This document shows, piece after piece, positions 24,697 through 32,631 of a stretch of DNA of 64,000 nt. The notes beneath the pieces were generated by a model, which worked only from the letters and a program-made list of their open reading frames with translations, did no database searches and had not been told where the DNA came from. The stretch comes from Streptomyces sp. NBC_01478 (lineage in GTDB: Bacteria > Actinomycetota > Actinomycetes > Streptomycetales > Streptomycetaceae): the NCBI RefSeq assembly GCF_036227225.1, contig NZ_CP109444.1, positions 6,925,501 through 6,989,500 on the forward strand, in the 5' to 3' direction. A program made the position numbers and the translations under genes. Position 1 is the stretch's first letter. Each line of letters starts with the position of its first letter.

Positions 24697-25743
24697 TCAG
24701 GCGCGCTTTGTCAGCCGTACGTCCTCGACGCCGAGCAAGCCGAGCAGCGGCACCTTGCCGACGCGCTGGTCCCGGTCCACCTCCAGGCCGGACTTACGGA
24801 CCAGGTCGAGCAGCAACTCGGCCAGCGGCATCACCATGTGTCGCCCCCAGCAGCGCTCGGAGGAGTGGCCGAAGGGCAGATAGCCGGGGGCGGTGTCCGG
24901 ATCGAGGTCGTTCCAGCGTTCCGGGCGGAAGCGTTCCGGGGCGTCCCAGAGGGCGGGATCCCGGTGGAAGAGCAGGGGCAGCACCAGAACGTCGTCGCCC
25001 TCGCCTATCCGGCCGTCGATGGCCGGATACTCGGGAGACGCGTTGCGCAGGATGTTCCAGGAGGGCGGGAGCAGCCGCAGGGACTCGTGGATGATGTGCC
25101 GGTTCGGCATGCCGTCCTCGAAGGGATGGCCGAGCCACAGGGCGTTCGCCACCAGTGTGGAGACCGTGAAGCACACGGGGGCGGCTGCGCGCCGGTAGAT
25201 CCCCATCGCGTAGCGGCGGTTCTGGTAACCGACCGCCTCGGCCGCGCGGGCGGCCAGGCCCGTGAGGTGGGGCGCGGGGCGGGGCCAGCCCGGCAGGGCG
25301 GCTCCGACGGCGATGACGGACCAGGTGAGTTTCGGGGTGAGTTCGAGGTTGCGGCTCATCAGCATCCGCAGCCGGTACGGATCGCCGCCGAGGATCAGGT
25401 CGCGCAGGAAGAGGTGTCCGGTCAGCGGCCAGGAACCCGACAGGTCCACGCCCTCGGGCAGCGGCCCGGCGAGTGCCGCACGGACGTCATCGCCGACGGT
25501 CCGGGTGACTGCCGAAGCCTCAGTCCTGGAGATGGAGTGTCCGTGCAGCGGTTTGAACGTGGGCCGCTCGGTTTCCCTGGCGCGACGCGCGGCCAGAATG
25601 CGGTCGGCGACCTCGGGGCCGGCCACCCCGACGGTGTCCGGCTCCAGCCGGAACACGTCCTGGCCGGGATGGTCCCGCAGCAGGGCGGCCAGACGCGGGG
25701 CGAACTCGGTGGCGCGCTCTCTCGGCACGGACGACAGGGACAT
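24697..25743 (-). CDS. Cytochrome P450, atropopeptide (tryptorubin-type) crosslinking enzyme
   Basis: 348 aa, shorter than most bacterial P450s (about 400). The K-helix ExxR is E220-S-L-R223, the PERF-like motif RFRPERW spans 271-277, and the heme ligand is Cys298 in FGHSSERCWG (291-300). This loop departs from FGxGxRxCxG: Gly is Ser and the usual His/Arg is Glu. No clear I-helix AGxxT is seen. It is coded 113 bases after a precursor ending in AWYLWY. In the known family a single P450 forms all C-C and C-N bonds between aromatic side chains and the backbone. ATG chosen for GGAG. Confidence 0.88.
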   Translation of the reverse strand: MSLSSVPRERATEFAPRLAALLRDHPGQDVFRLEPDTVGVAGPEVADRILAARRARETERPTFKPLHGHSISRTEASAVTRTVGDDVRAALAGPLPEGVDLSGSWPLTGHLFLRDLILGGDPYRLRMLMSRNLELTPKLTWSVIAVGAALPGWPRPAPHLTGLAARAAEAVGYQNRRYAMGIYRRAAAPVCFTVSTLVANALWLGHPFEDGMPNRHIIHESLRLLPPSWNILRNASPEYPAIDGRIGEGDDVLVLPLLFHRDPALWDAPERFRPERWNDLDPDTAPGYLPFGHSSERCWGRHMVMPLAELLLDLVRKSGLEVDRDQRVGKVPLLGLLGVEDVRLTKRA

Positions 25744-25769
25744 GGGCGCTCCGGGGCTGTCGGTGGGAA

Positions 25770-25822
25770 GACATCGTTGTCCCACGCCTCGCGGGGCCGC
25801 CAGGACGTGGGACAACGATGTC
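25770..25822 (-). terminator. Attenuator-like hairpin between precursor and P450 genes
   Basis: Perfect 17-bp arms (25770-25786 and 25806-25822; arm GACATCGTTGTCCCACG) around a 19-base loop, between the precursor stop and the P450 start. No T-run. It could terminate part of the transcripts or protect the precursor mRNA, giving more substrate than enzyme. Confidence 0.85.
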
Positions 25823-25856
25823 GGAAGGGTGTCCGGCCAGGACGGGCGGGTCGGGC

Positions 25857-25937
25857 TCAGTACCAGAGGTACCAGGCGCTCGCCTTCAGGCTCTTGCGAG
25901 CGGCGACCTTGTTGCGGACGGCGAAGAGAAGCTTCAT
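25857..25937 (-). CDS. Atropopeptide RiPP precursor, 26 aa, core AWYLWY
   Basis: Twenty-six codons: leader MKLLFAVRNKVAARKSLKAS followed by the C-terminal core AWYLWY and a stop. Strong ribosome site AAAGGAGG seven bases before the ATG. The basic helical leader (NKVAARKSLK) and a terminal W-Y-x-W-Y core are the hallmarks of tryptorubin-type precursors, whose described product has AWYIWY (from memory); here Ile is Leu. The P450 downstream would link Trp and Tyr side chains into a compact polycyclic hexapeptide. No protease, methyltransferase or transporter gene is adjacent; leader removal is probably by host proteases. Confidence 0.88.
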   Translation of the reverse strand: MKLLFAVRNKVAARKSLKASAWYLWY

Positions 25938-26020
25938 CACAGCACCTCCTTTCGATACACGAACGAATCACCGGAACGGCGGAACCCTTCCCCGCCGCTA
26001 CCGTGACTAATCCGCATCGT

Positions 26021-26072
26021 TGTCAACTCCTCTCCAGGTAAGGCGAGTTGACAGCCGGTGAGTTGACAGCCG
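26021..26072. promoter_or_regulatory. GAGTTGACA repeat cluster upstream of the RiPP genes
   Basis: Two direct copies of GAGTTGACAGCCG on the plus strand (26045-26057 and 26060-26072) face one GAGTTGACA on the minus strand (26029-26021). The minus copy contains a consensus -35 TTGACA about 85 bases before the precursor start, although no clear -10 follows. Repeated units suggest a regulator-binding array. Besides this cluster and one short ORF, the 379-bp gap 25938-26316 shows nothing. Confidence 0.5.
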
Positions 26073-26085
26073 TCAGCCGAGCGAG

Positions 26086-26238
26086 GTGCCGAGCCGGCAA
26101 CGGATCCGTCTCCTGTTCACCCTGCGTCGCTTTCCGGCGGCCTGTGCTGGTCTGCGCTACGGCGACCCACGCAAGGACATCGAGAAGTTCATGCGGGCCT
26201 ACTTCCCGGCGACTCTCAAGACTTTGGGGTGCGGGTGA
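26086..26238 (+). pseudogene. Short ORF or gene fragment, 50 codons
   Basis: GTG-started frame containing RIRLLFTLRRFPAACAGLRY and DPRKDIEKFMRAYFPATLK. It reads like a piece of a real protein but matches no family I know, lacks a good ribosome site and is short. Could be a remnant of a displaced gene at the edge of the RiPP locus. Confidence 0.3.
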
Positions 26239-26316
26239 CAGACGAAGCATGACGATGTGGCGGCCCTGGCTGCGGAGGCCGGTGTGGTCCCCCCCCAGCC
26301 AGGGCGACGACGACTG

Positions 26317-27504
26317 TCAGGGCACCTCCAGGATCGTGTCGATGATCCCCTGGGCGTACGCCTGCAACTGCTCGGACCGTTTCTGGTTGAACTTCTTGGT
26401 GAACCCGGGCGACGGCAGGAACTTCCTGCTGCGGCCGCCGGCCGCCCGTTCCTCCGGTGACTGGGGCTGTGGCAGGGGCTTACCGCTCTCGGACATCACC
26501 TGAACCCCGTCGAGGAAGGCCCAGCTCTCCTGGTTGTCGTCGACCTCGACGGTGAACACGGGGGCGCCGGGACGTGCCCCGAGGCCCTTCGAGGAGGGGA
26601 CTTCGACGGGTCCCCAGTCGCCGAGGGAGAAGGCCTCGGGCGTAGTGCTCGCCTTGGCGTAGTGGACGACGGGAACGGCCTCGGCCACGTGATTGCCGCG
26701 TACGAGCGTCGGGTCCAGCTTGGCGATGGCCTGTGCGGCCTTGAGGGCGAGAGCGTCGTCCGCCCTGCCTTCCTGGGTGCGTGCCGAATCGAAGCGCCGG
26801 TCCGTCCCCTTGCCGTCCTTTCCCGCGCTCTGCACCGGGAAGGCCGGGTCCAGAAGGGGGTCGAACTTGCAGATCTCCAGGTCGAACTTCGGGCAGTCCT
26901 TGCCGAGTTTGTATCTCGGGTCGACGAAGATGCCCGCGAAGTTCACCCCCTTGATGGCGGAGACGCCGTCCCAGTTCTTGATGTCGTCGTCGCTCATACC
27001 GGTCTGGGCCTTCATGCCCGGCAGATCGTCCCTGGTCACCGGATGGGTGCCGTGGACGCTGACGATTCTGATCGGCTGGAACTGCTCGACGAACTGGATG
27101 ACGTACCGGATTTCCGGCAACTGGGGCAGCGTCAGTTTGGCTTCCCGCAACTCGGTGCCGTCCCGGCCGATCAGCAGCCCTTTCTTCAGGGCGCTCAACG
27201 GCTCTCCCGGCGGGGGGAAATGGCGGGAGGGGTGAAATTTCGCACCGCCGGGGCGCGGGATATCCCGCCAGGTGTTGTCCGTGTCTCCGCGCGTCCACTC
27301 GTCGGCGCGGGCGAGGAGCCCTCGTTCGGGAAAGACGTCGGGGATGACGACCGCCCCGAAGCGGGTCGGCTTCTTCCGGGCTGCCAGCTTGGTCCGGATC
27401 CAGTGCGCCACCTCGATGCCGCCCTGCTCGCTCTCGTGGATCCCCGCCACGATGAGGACGAACTGCGGCTCCGAGCCGAAGAAGACATAGCTGTTCGCGG
27501 TCAT
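26317..27504 (-). CDS. M14-like zinc peptidase, 395 aa
   Basis: Carboxypeptidase-A-like features: zinc-binding HxxE at H23-E-S-E26 in IVAGIHESEQGGIE, a third ligand candidate H151 in VSVHG, and a catalytic Glu in a C-terminal VFTVEVDD strand. Large insertions separate these blocks, so it is a divergent member. No signal peptide is seen, suggesting cytoplasmic action or release by a non-Sec route. It follows the 870-residue protein gene by 17 bases and is probably cotranscribed. Substrate unknown; an amidase or peptide-trimming role is possible. Confidence 0.65.
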   Translation of the reverse strand: MTANSYVFFGSEPQFVLIVAGIHESEQGGIEVAHWIRTKLAARKKPTRFGAVVIPDVFPERGLLARADEWTRGDTDNTWRDIPRPGGAKFHPSRHFPPPGEPLSALKKGLLIGRDGTELREAKLTLPQLPEIRYVIQFVEQFQPIRIVSVHGTHPVTRDDLPGMKAQTGMSDDDIKNWDGVSAIKGVNFAGIFVDPRYKLGKDCPKFDLEICKFDPLLDPAFPVQSAGKDGKGTDRRFDSARTQEGRADDALALKAAQAIAKLDPTLVRGNHVAEAVPVVHYAKASTTPEAFSLGDWGPVEVPSSKGLGARPGAPVFTVEVDDNQESWAFLDGVQVMSESGKPLPQPQSPEERAAGGRSRKFLPSPGFTKKFNQKRSEQLQAYAQGIIDTILEVP

Positions 27505-27521
27505 GAAGGGTCACCGGCCCT

Positions 27522-30134
27522 TCACTGAGGGGTCCAGTTGCCGTGGCTGTCGAGTTTCCCGAAATCGGGGGTCCACTTGCCGGCCACGATGCGGCCGGGC
27601 ACCCAGAAGTCACGGCCGTCGACCTGGAACTTGCGCCACTCCGGCAGTGTCTCGTCCGCCCTGAGCCTGATGAGGGTGGTCGGCAGAGAGACCTCCCAGG
27701 GATCGCCCTGCGGCACCTCGTCGCCGGGCGCGTCGTCGCGGGCGCGGATCTCCTCGGTGATCGGGAGGTAGTCGGTGTCGGTGATGCCCGGCACGGCACC
27801 GCCGCTCCAGATCTGCCCGATCATGAGGAAGTACCGTACGTCGCCTTCGAGTTGAGGGCGGACCGGTACGACGACCCGGGCGGCGCCCGCCTTGAGGAAC
27901 TCGGCGAACAGCGGGTCGGGATCGTCCGCGAGCGCGTTGGCGTACCACGTCTCGCGGCGGGCCCAGTAGTACGGGTAGAACACGTACATCATGTGTTCCC
28001 ACTCGAAGGCCTGCTCGAAGAAGCGGATGAACGCCTCCGGGTCGGAGCCGACGACGTTCTGGTTCGAGTGCGGCGGAACGTTCGGGCGCGGGAATGCGGG
28101 CGCGGTGGCGTTCACCCTGACGTCGTCGATGTCCGCGTCGTAGAGATCGGTGCCGGAGAGCAGGGAGATGCACGCCTTCTTGAGTTCCGCGCGCTCGATC
28201 AGCCTGTTCTGCGCCGGATTGCGGCCGAGCGACACGGTGGTGGCCGTCTGCACCGCCTGGGCCTTCACCTTGTCCTGGTAGACGCTCACCAGGTTCTCGT
28301 GGGCGTTGACCAGCGAGTTGTACGTGTCGAGCCGCCACTGCTCCAGCGCGGTGTCGGTCCGTGCGCACGCCACCTCGACCGTGACCGCGAAGTCCCGCGC
28401 CTGCTGGGTCTCCACGGCGATCGGTATGCTGCCCTGCTCGTTGATCAGCGTGTTGTCGGGGTCGGGCAGCAGCGCGGCGCCGGGCGGCAGGGTGCCGGCG
28501 CCCTTGCACTCGAAGCGGTGTTTGCCGACGAACACCCACATCCGCTCGTCGCCGTCCTCCTCCTCGAAGAGGGTGAAGGCGCCCTGGGCGGTGATGGCCG
28601 TCGCTTGGTACCCCTGCGGGATCGTCAGGTCGTCCACGACCGCCAGGTGGTCGTGGTCGTCCTTGTTCCCGGTGAGGCTCTTCGCGACGGTGGTGAAGGG
28701 TTCCGGGGGCGCGTTGACGCCCAGGGCGCCGTACTTGCCCATGAACGTGCCGTAGTACGTGGCCGAGTTGAGCTCCGAGGACACGTCGGCCGGTGTGAGC
28801 GGCCGGGAGACGACCGTGGGCTTGAGGAGCCCGTCCGGGCCGAGATCACCGGGCCGGACCGCGCGCCAGGGCGGTGTGTTCGCGCTGTCGCTGACGACGA
28901 CGAAGGGCTCGGGCGGTGTGATCGTCGCCTGGACGCCCTTCACGGTGGTGGCGTCGACGATGAAGGCCGCCGGTTCCGGGACCGTGAGGTCGAACATCAG
29001 GCGGCTGCCGTAGTTGAAGGTCTGTGCCTCGTAGACCTTGTTGACCCACTGGTAGACGCCGCTCACGTTCGCGTTGCCCGGGCCGGTGTTCTCGAACGAG
29101 TGGAGTTCCCGGTCCTTGAGCACCTCGATGGTGCGGGTCGTCTCCTGCCGCCGCACGGTCTCGGTGACCTTCGTCGCCGCCCGGTTCGTCACATCCCGCG
29201 CGTGATCGGTCGCGACCTTGGTGGACTCCTCCTTCGAGAGCTTGTAGGCCACGCTGGCATTCGCGTTGATCTCCACGGCGCCGTACTTCGCGGAGACGTT
29301 CACACCGCCGTTGATCGACAGATCCTCGCTGACGGTGTTCTGCACCTCGTTCTTGAAGTCGAACCGCTCGGTCACGTCGAGCGAGGTCGTCGTCTCCGTC
29401 GTCTTCGAGGTCTCCGTCACCACGGTCGTGTCGAGGGTCAGGTTGTGGTGCGTGAGCTTCTCCCGTTTCTCGCCCTTGAGGATGTTCTCGATGTTGGCGA
29501 CATCCCCGGGCTCGTACCGGGTGAGCTGCTGCTTGACGACGAGCAGGTCCCCGACACCGACCGGCTGCGGCAGGCCGCCTCGTAACGGGAACACCGCCGT
29601 CGGCAGCACCAGCGATTCGCTCAGCGCGCGCTGGATCTCACCGGCGTTCTCCAGCGAGGTGTCGGCGGCCGCCACCCGTGTGATCAGCCCCGTCAGACGG
29701 GTGAGCTGGGCGAGATCGCTGATCGGGTGCGAACGCGTGGCCGGCAGCAGGAAGAGGGCGACGATCGTGTCGTGCACGTTCTGCACGAAGAGCTTGAAAC
29801 CCGCGTCGGCGACCAGGACCTGCGGCGTCTTCCCGAACCCCGACTTGATCACGGCGGTCAGGTCCGCGGCGTGCTGAGCCGTCGCGGCGGTCGCGGTCAG
29901 CTTGTCGTAGGCGCCCTGGTCCGGGATCGCGTCGCTCTCCTTGATGAACCCCAGGCCGTAGTCGCCGATCAGATACCGCCCGGCGACCGTCTGCGCGGTG
30001 TCGACCGGACTCTCGCTCTGACGGGCTGAGGCCAGCGCCTTCTGGAACGCGCTGGACGACTGCAGATCTATGGAATGTGTCGGTGCGCTGCGCGCGGGCG
30101 CGCGCAGCGCAACAAAACGGAACAGGTCAGTCAC
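27522..30134 (-). CDS. Large protein of unknown function, 870 aa
   Basis: GTG start at the first MTDLFRFVALRAP, with GGGGGA before it. No signal peptide or family recognised. Residues about 230-330 are Thr/Val/Ser-rich with alternating polarity (TETSKTTETTTSLDVTERF; INGGVNVSAKYGAVEINANA), then a basic helical stretch (AATKVTETVRRQETTRTIEV). This is reminiscent of beta-hairpin regions in pore-forming proteins, but that is speculation. The C-terminal third has EWEHMMYVFYPYYWARRETW and GDVRYFLMIGQIWSGG. The M14-like gene follows; together they look like a two-component system. Confidence 0.7.
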   Translation of the reverse strand: MTDLFRFVALRAPARSAPTHSIDLQSSSAFQKALASARQSESPVDTAQTVAGRYLIGDYGLGFIKESDAIPDQGAYDKLTATAATAQHAADLTAVIKSGFGKTPQVLVADAGFKLFVQNVHDTIVALFLLPATRSHPISDLAQLTRLTGLITRVAAADTSLENAGEIQRALSESLVLPTAVFPLRGGLPQPVGVGDLLVVKQQLTRYEPGDVANIENILKGEKREKLTHHNLTLDTTVVTETSKTTETTTSLDVTERFDFKNEVQNTVSEDLSINGGVNVSAKYGAVEINANASVAYKLSKEESTKVATDHARDVTNRAATKVTETVRRQETTRTIEVLKDRELHSFENTGPGNANVSGVYQWVNKVYEAQTFNYGSRLMFDLTVPEPAAFIVDATTVKGVQATITPPEPFVVVSDSANTPPWRAVRPGDLGPDGLLKPTVVSRPLTPADVSSELNSATYYGTFMGKYGALGVNAPPEPFTTVAKSLTGNKDDHDHLAVVDDLTIPQGYQATAITAQGAFTLFEEEDGDERMWVFVGKHRFECKGAGTLPPGAALLPDPDNTLINEQGSIPIAVETQQARDFAVTVEVACARTDTALEQWRLDTYNSLVNAHENLVSVYQDKVKAQAVQTATTVSLGRNPAQNRLIERAELKKACISLLSGTDLYDADIDDVRVNATAPAFPRPNVPPHSNQNVVGSDPEAFIRFFEQAFEWEHMMYVFYPYYWARRETWYANALADDPDPLFAEFLKAGAARVVVPVRPQLEGDVRYFLMIGQIWSGGAVPGITDTDYLPITEEIRARDDAPGDEVPQGDPWEVSLPTTLIRLRADETLPEWRKFQVDGRDFWVPGRIVAGKWTPDFGKLDSHGNWTPQ

Positions 30135-30244
30135 TTTTTCCCCCGTTGCATACGCATCTAAGGCGTGTGCCGGGAGTCTTACGCTGCGCCGTCGCTGATC
30201 GGTACCCCTATGGCCGGATCGGGGTTGTTTGTGCCGGTGGGCGG

Positions 30245-30859
30245 TCAGGGTTGTTTCGCGGAGCCCTGATCCGGGTACTGCGGCAGGCCCTCCGTCGGGA
30301 TCGTCCACTCTGCGATGGTGACGTCCTCGCCGTAGACGAAGTCCTTGCGGGTGGCGTAGCGGGGGCCGTCGGGGGTGGCGTGGATGTCGGTGAGGACGGC
30401 GCCCTCGCCCGTGCGGGGGTCGAAGATCACGTAGACGGGAATGCCGAGCAAGGGATAGTCACGCATCTTGCTCACCCAGTCGTTGTCCGGGTTGGAGCGG
30501 GAGACCACTTCGATGGCGGCGATGAGAGTACGCGGGTCGAACGCACCGTCGCCCTCCATGTCCGCCATGGCGATCACCATCACATCGGGGTGGCGCATGA
30601 TGCCCTCGGATGCGGCCTCCACGTCCGGCTCTCCCGTGTGGGCCACGAGTTCCTCCGGCATGGCCTTCTCAAGGCGCTTCCGGAGGTGCAGCACGGTGAG
30701 TTCGTGCGGCTTCACGGGGGACATCATGTCGTGGACGATCCCTTCCTTGGTGATCTCGAATTTGCCCGGGATGGTGTCGTCCATGGACTCAAGAAAGTCC
30801 CTCATGGCCCGGTAGAAGCGGGAAGCGCCCTGCTGCGCGTTGTCCGAGGCGATGGTCAT
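30245..30859 (-). CDS. Uma2-family (DUF820, restriction-endonuclease-fold) protein, 204 aa
   Basis: PD-(D/E)xK-like Uma2 family. Visible: an N-terminal GKFEITKEGIVHDMMSPVKP block, a helix with HLRKRLEKAM, then PDVMVIA (the conserved Asp after RHPD), LIAAIEVVSRSNPDNDW (EVVS carries the conserved acidic residue) and KMRDYPLLGIPVYVIFDPRTG. Hundreds of paralogues occur in actinomycetes and cyanobacteria; most have no known substrate. ATG chosen for the GAGGAG site. It is a stand-alone gene with 110 bases to the preceding large gene. Confidence 0.8.
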   Translation of the reverse strand: MTIASDNAQQGASRFYRAMRDFLESMDDTIPGKFEITKEGIVHDMMSPVKPHELTVLHLRKRLEKAMPEELVAHTGEPDVEAASEGIMRHPDVMVIAMADMEGDGAFDPRTLIAAIEVVSRSNPDNDWVSKMRDYPLLGIPVYVIFDPRTGEGAVLTDIHATPDGPRYATRKDFVYGEDVTIAEWTIPTEGLPQYPDQGSAKQP

Positions 30860-30911
30860 GGCGCTCGCTCCTCGTCGTCTGTGCCCGGGGGCAAGGATCG
30901 TCCCCTTCATG

Positions 30912-31787
30912 CTAGGCGGCTCCCGGAAGATCGGTTCGGCAGTCATGGCAGCGTCCTGGGGTGGGCGAGCGGAAGGCGCGGTCGCAGCCTTCGCAGTTGT
31001 GGAGCGGGTGCCGTACGGCTGGTGGTGGTGCCGGGGCGCGGAACGGTGGTGGGGGCGGCAGTTGGACTGTCAGGCGGTGGGCCAGGAGGGCTGCGGGGCG
31101 GCGTAGGCCTTCAGGCGGGAGGTCTGCGGTCAGTGCGTGGCGTACGGCTGTGGGGGTGACGTCCCGCTCCAGCCAGGCCGCGACACCGGGGGCCAGGTGG
31201 GCCGTGTCGCAGGCCGACAGGAGGAGGTCGGGGCTGTGGCGGCGGAGGTCTGCGAGCAGGTCGGTGGCCGTCTGGAGGAGGGCGGGGGCCGGGTATGCGG
31301 GGCGCGGTACGGCGGGAAGCGGCTTGCGGGGCGCCCGTTCGCGCCGGGGCGCGGGTGCTTTCGGTGGCGTGTGGGGTTCTTTGCGGTCTCTACGGCGGCC
31401 GCCGGGCTGGTTGCAGGAGATCGTGCGGGTGATGATGCGGCCGTCGGGGATGCGGTGGCGTTCGCGGCGGAGGTAGCCGTGGGTCTCCAACTCCCGTAGC
31501 GCGGCGGCGATTCGGGTCGTGCCTTCCGGGAAACGGGCCGCGAGCGTCTTGATGTCTGCGCGGGCGCCTGCGGGGAGGGACTGGATGTGGACGCCGAGGC
31601 CGATCGCGAGGGCCGACAACTCCGGGTGCTGGGCGAGGTGGTTGCCGATCACCGTGAAGCGGGTGGTGTGGCGGGCGTTCTCGTGCGTGAGCCCGCCGCC
31701 GGAGGGACGGTGCCGCTGGTTCGGGTGTTTGTCGGCGGTGTGCCGGGACTGGGCGCGCGGGGGCGCGGTAATGTCGCGTGTATCCAT
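30912..31787 (-). CDS. Winged helix-turn-helix protein, 291 aa
   Basis: The N-terminal half has LSALAIGLGVHIQSLPAGAR and RIAAALRELETHGYLRRERH (about residues 92-111), a MarR/GntR-like DNA-binding pattern, followed by GRIITRTISCNQPGG. A long Pro/Arg-rich linker (about 130-165) leads to a helical domain (DLLADLRRHSPDLLLSACDT) and a C-terminal zinc-ribbon (CEGCDRAFRSPTPGRCHDC). A common Streptomyces family annotated as helix-turn-helix protein, with unknown targets. Gene starts are compatible with ATG 31787. Confidence 0.7.
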   Translation of the reverse strand: MDTRDITAPPRAQSRHTADKHPNQRHRPSGGGLTHENARHTTRFTVIGNHLAQHPELSALAIGLGVHIQSLPAGARADIKTLAARFPEGTTRIAAALRELETHGYLRRERHRIPDGRIITRTISCNQPGGRRRDRKEPHTPPKAPAPRRERAPRKPLPAVPRPAYPAPALLQTATDLLADLRRHSPDLLLSACDTAHLAPGVAAWLERDVTPTAVRHALTADLPPEGLRRPAALLAHRLTVQLPPPPPFRAPAPPPAVRHPLHNCEGCDRAFRSPTPGRCHDCRTDLPGAA

Positions 31788-31816
31788 CGGGAAGCTGCAA
31801 TCTTCCTAGGTGGTCA

Positions 31817-31852
31817 GGCCCTCGCCTTGGGATTGCCGTCCCGGCGAGGGCC
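31817..31852 (-). terminator. Hairpin downstream of the anti-sigma-like gene
   Basis: GGCCCTCGCC and GGCGAGGGCC arms (10 bp, perfect) around a 16-base loop, in the 206-base gap between the two minus-strand genes. Probably the terminator of the gene at 31994. Confidence 0.7.
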
Positions 31853-31993
31853 GTCGTATGTCTGGGGTTGTTTGCGCTGAGCGTAGATCACGCAACCTGC
31901 CCGGAATCCAGCCCAGTTGGTGATGTTCACCCAGATGGGCGAATGGTGAGCCTGGCTGCCGGGAGGGTGGGGTGGGGCTTGGTGGGGGTTCTT

Positions 31994-32491
31994 TCACCGT
32001 CGTGGTTCTTGGGAAAGAGCGCCCCTCGCACCGGAGCACGAGGATCCGTGCTCCGGTTCCGGTTCCGGTGCGAGGTCCAGTTCCGCCCAGATCGTCTTGC
32101 GCGGGCGCGGTCCCCGGGCGACGCCCCAGCGGTCGGTGAGCGCCTCGACGAGGAGGAGGCCTCGGCCGGATTCGGCTTCCGCAGCCGGGCGTTGGGGGTG
32201 GGGCAGGCGGTCGCCGCAGGTGTCGGTGACCTCGATACGCAGGATGCCGCCGACGACGTAGAGCGTGAGCCTGAAGTCCCGGCCCGGTACGCGGCCGTGC
32301 GTGGCCGCGTTGGCCGCCAGCTCGGCCACGACATGCTGCGCCGGGTCCAACGGGAGGCCCCAGTCGCGGAGTTGCCGTACCGCCAGCAGGCGGGCCTGGC
32401 GGGCGCCGTGGGGTGTGGGTGGCAGGCGCGCGCTGAAGTTGCGGACGGGGTTGGCGAGTTGGGCCTCGGGCTCCGAGGTTTCTTGATTCAT
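31994..32491 (-). CDS. ATP-binding anti-sigma-factor-like protein (HATPase), 165 aa
   Basis: GHKL fold: N-box VVAELAANAATHG (about residues 54-66), strand LRIEVTDTCGDRLP, glycine motif ESGRGLLLVEALTDRWGV, and a KTIWAELDL end. The C-terminus has an acidic Pro-Glu run and a Cys-containing tail. It is divergent from the XRE gene at 32632 (140 bases), repeating the layout at 12182-13623. Partner unknown. Confidence 0.85.
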   Translation of the reverse strand: MNQETSEPEAQLANPVRNFSARLPPTPHGARQARLLAVRQLRDWGLPLDPAQHVVAELAANAATHGRVPGRDFRLTLYVVGGILRIEVTDTCGDRLPHPQRPAAEAESGRGLLLVEALTDRWGVARGPRPRKTIWAELDLAPEPEPEHGSSCSGARGALSQEPRR

Positions 32492-32631
32492 GTCACTCAG
32501 CGTGGCCGACCGTGCTTGCCTTGACGTGCGATGACGCCTGTACGTATCCGCCCTGTCCCGTCGTTGTCTCGCGTTGTCTCGGCTGTCTCCGACGACGTAC
32601 GGGTACGGGTGCGCGTTGGAGGTGGGTGGCC

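Noticed and set aside
24697..25937. Lanthipeptide, lasso peptide or thiopeptide locus
   Set aside because: No cyclase, dehydratase, protease or transporter genes; only a P450 and a Trp/Tyr core.
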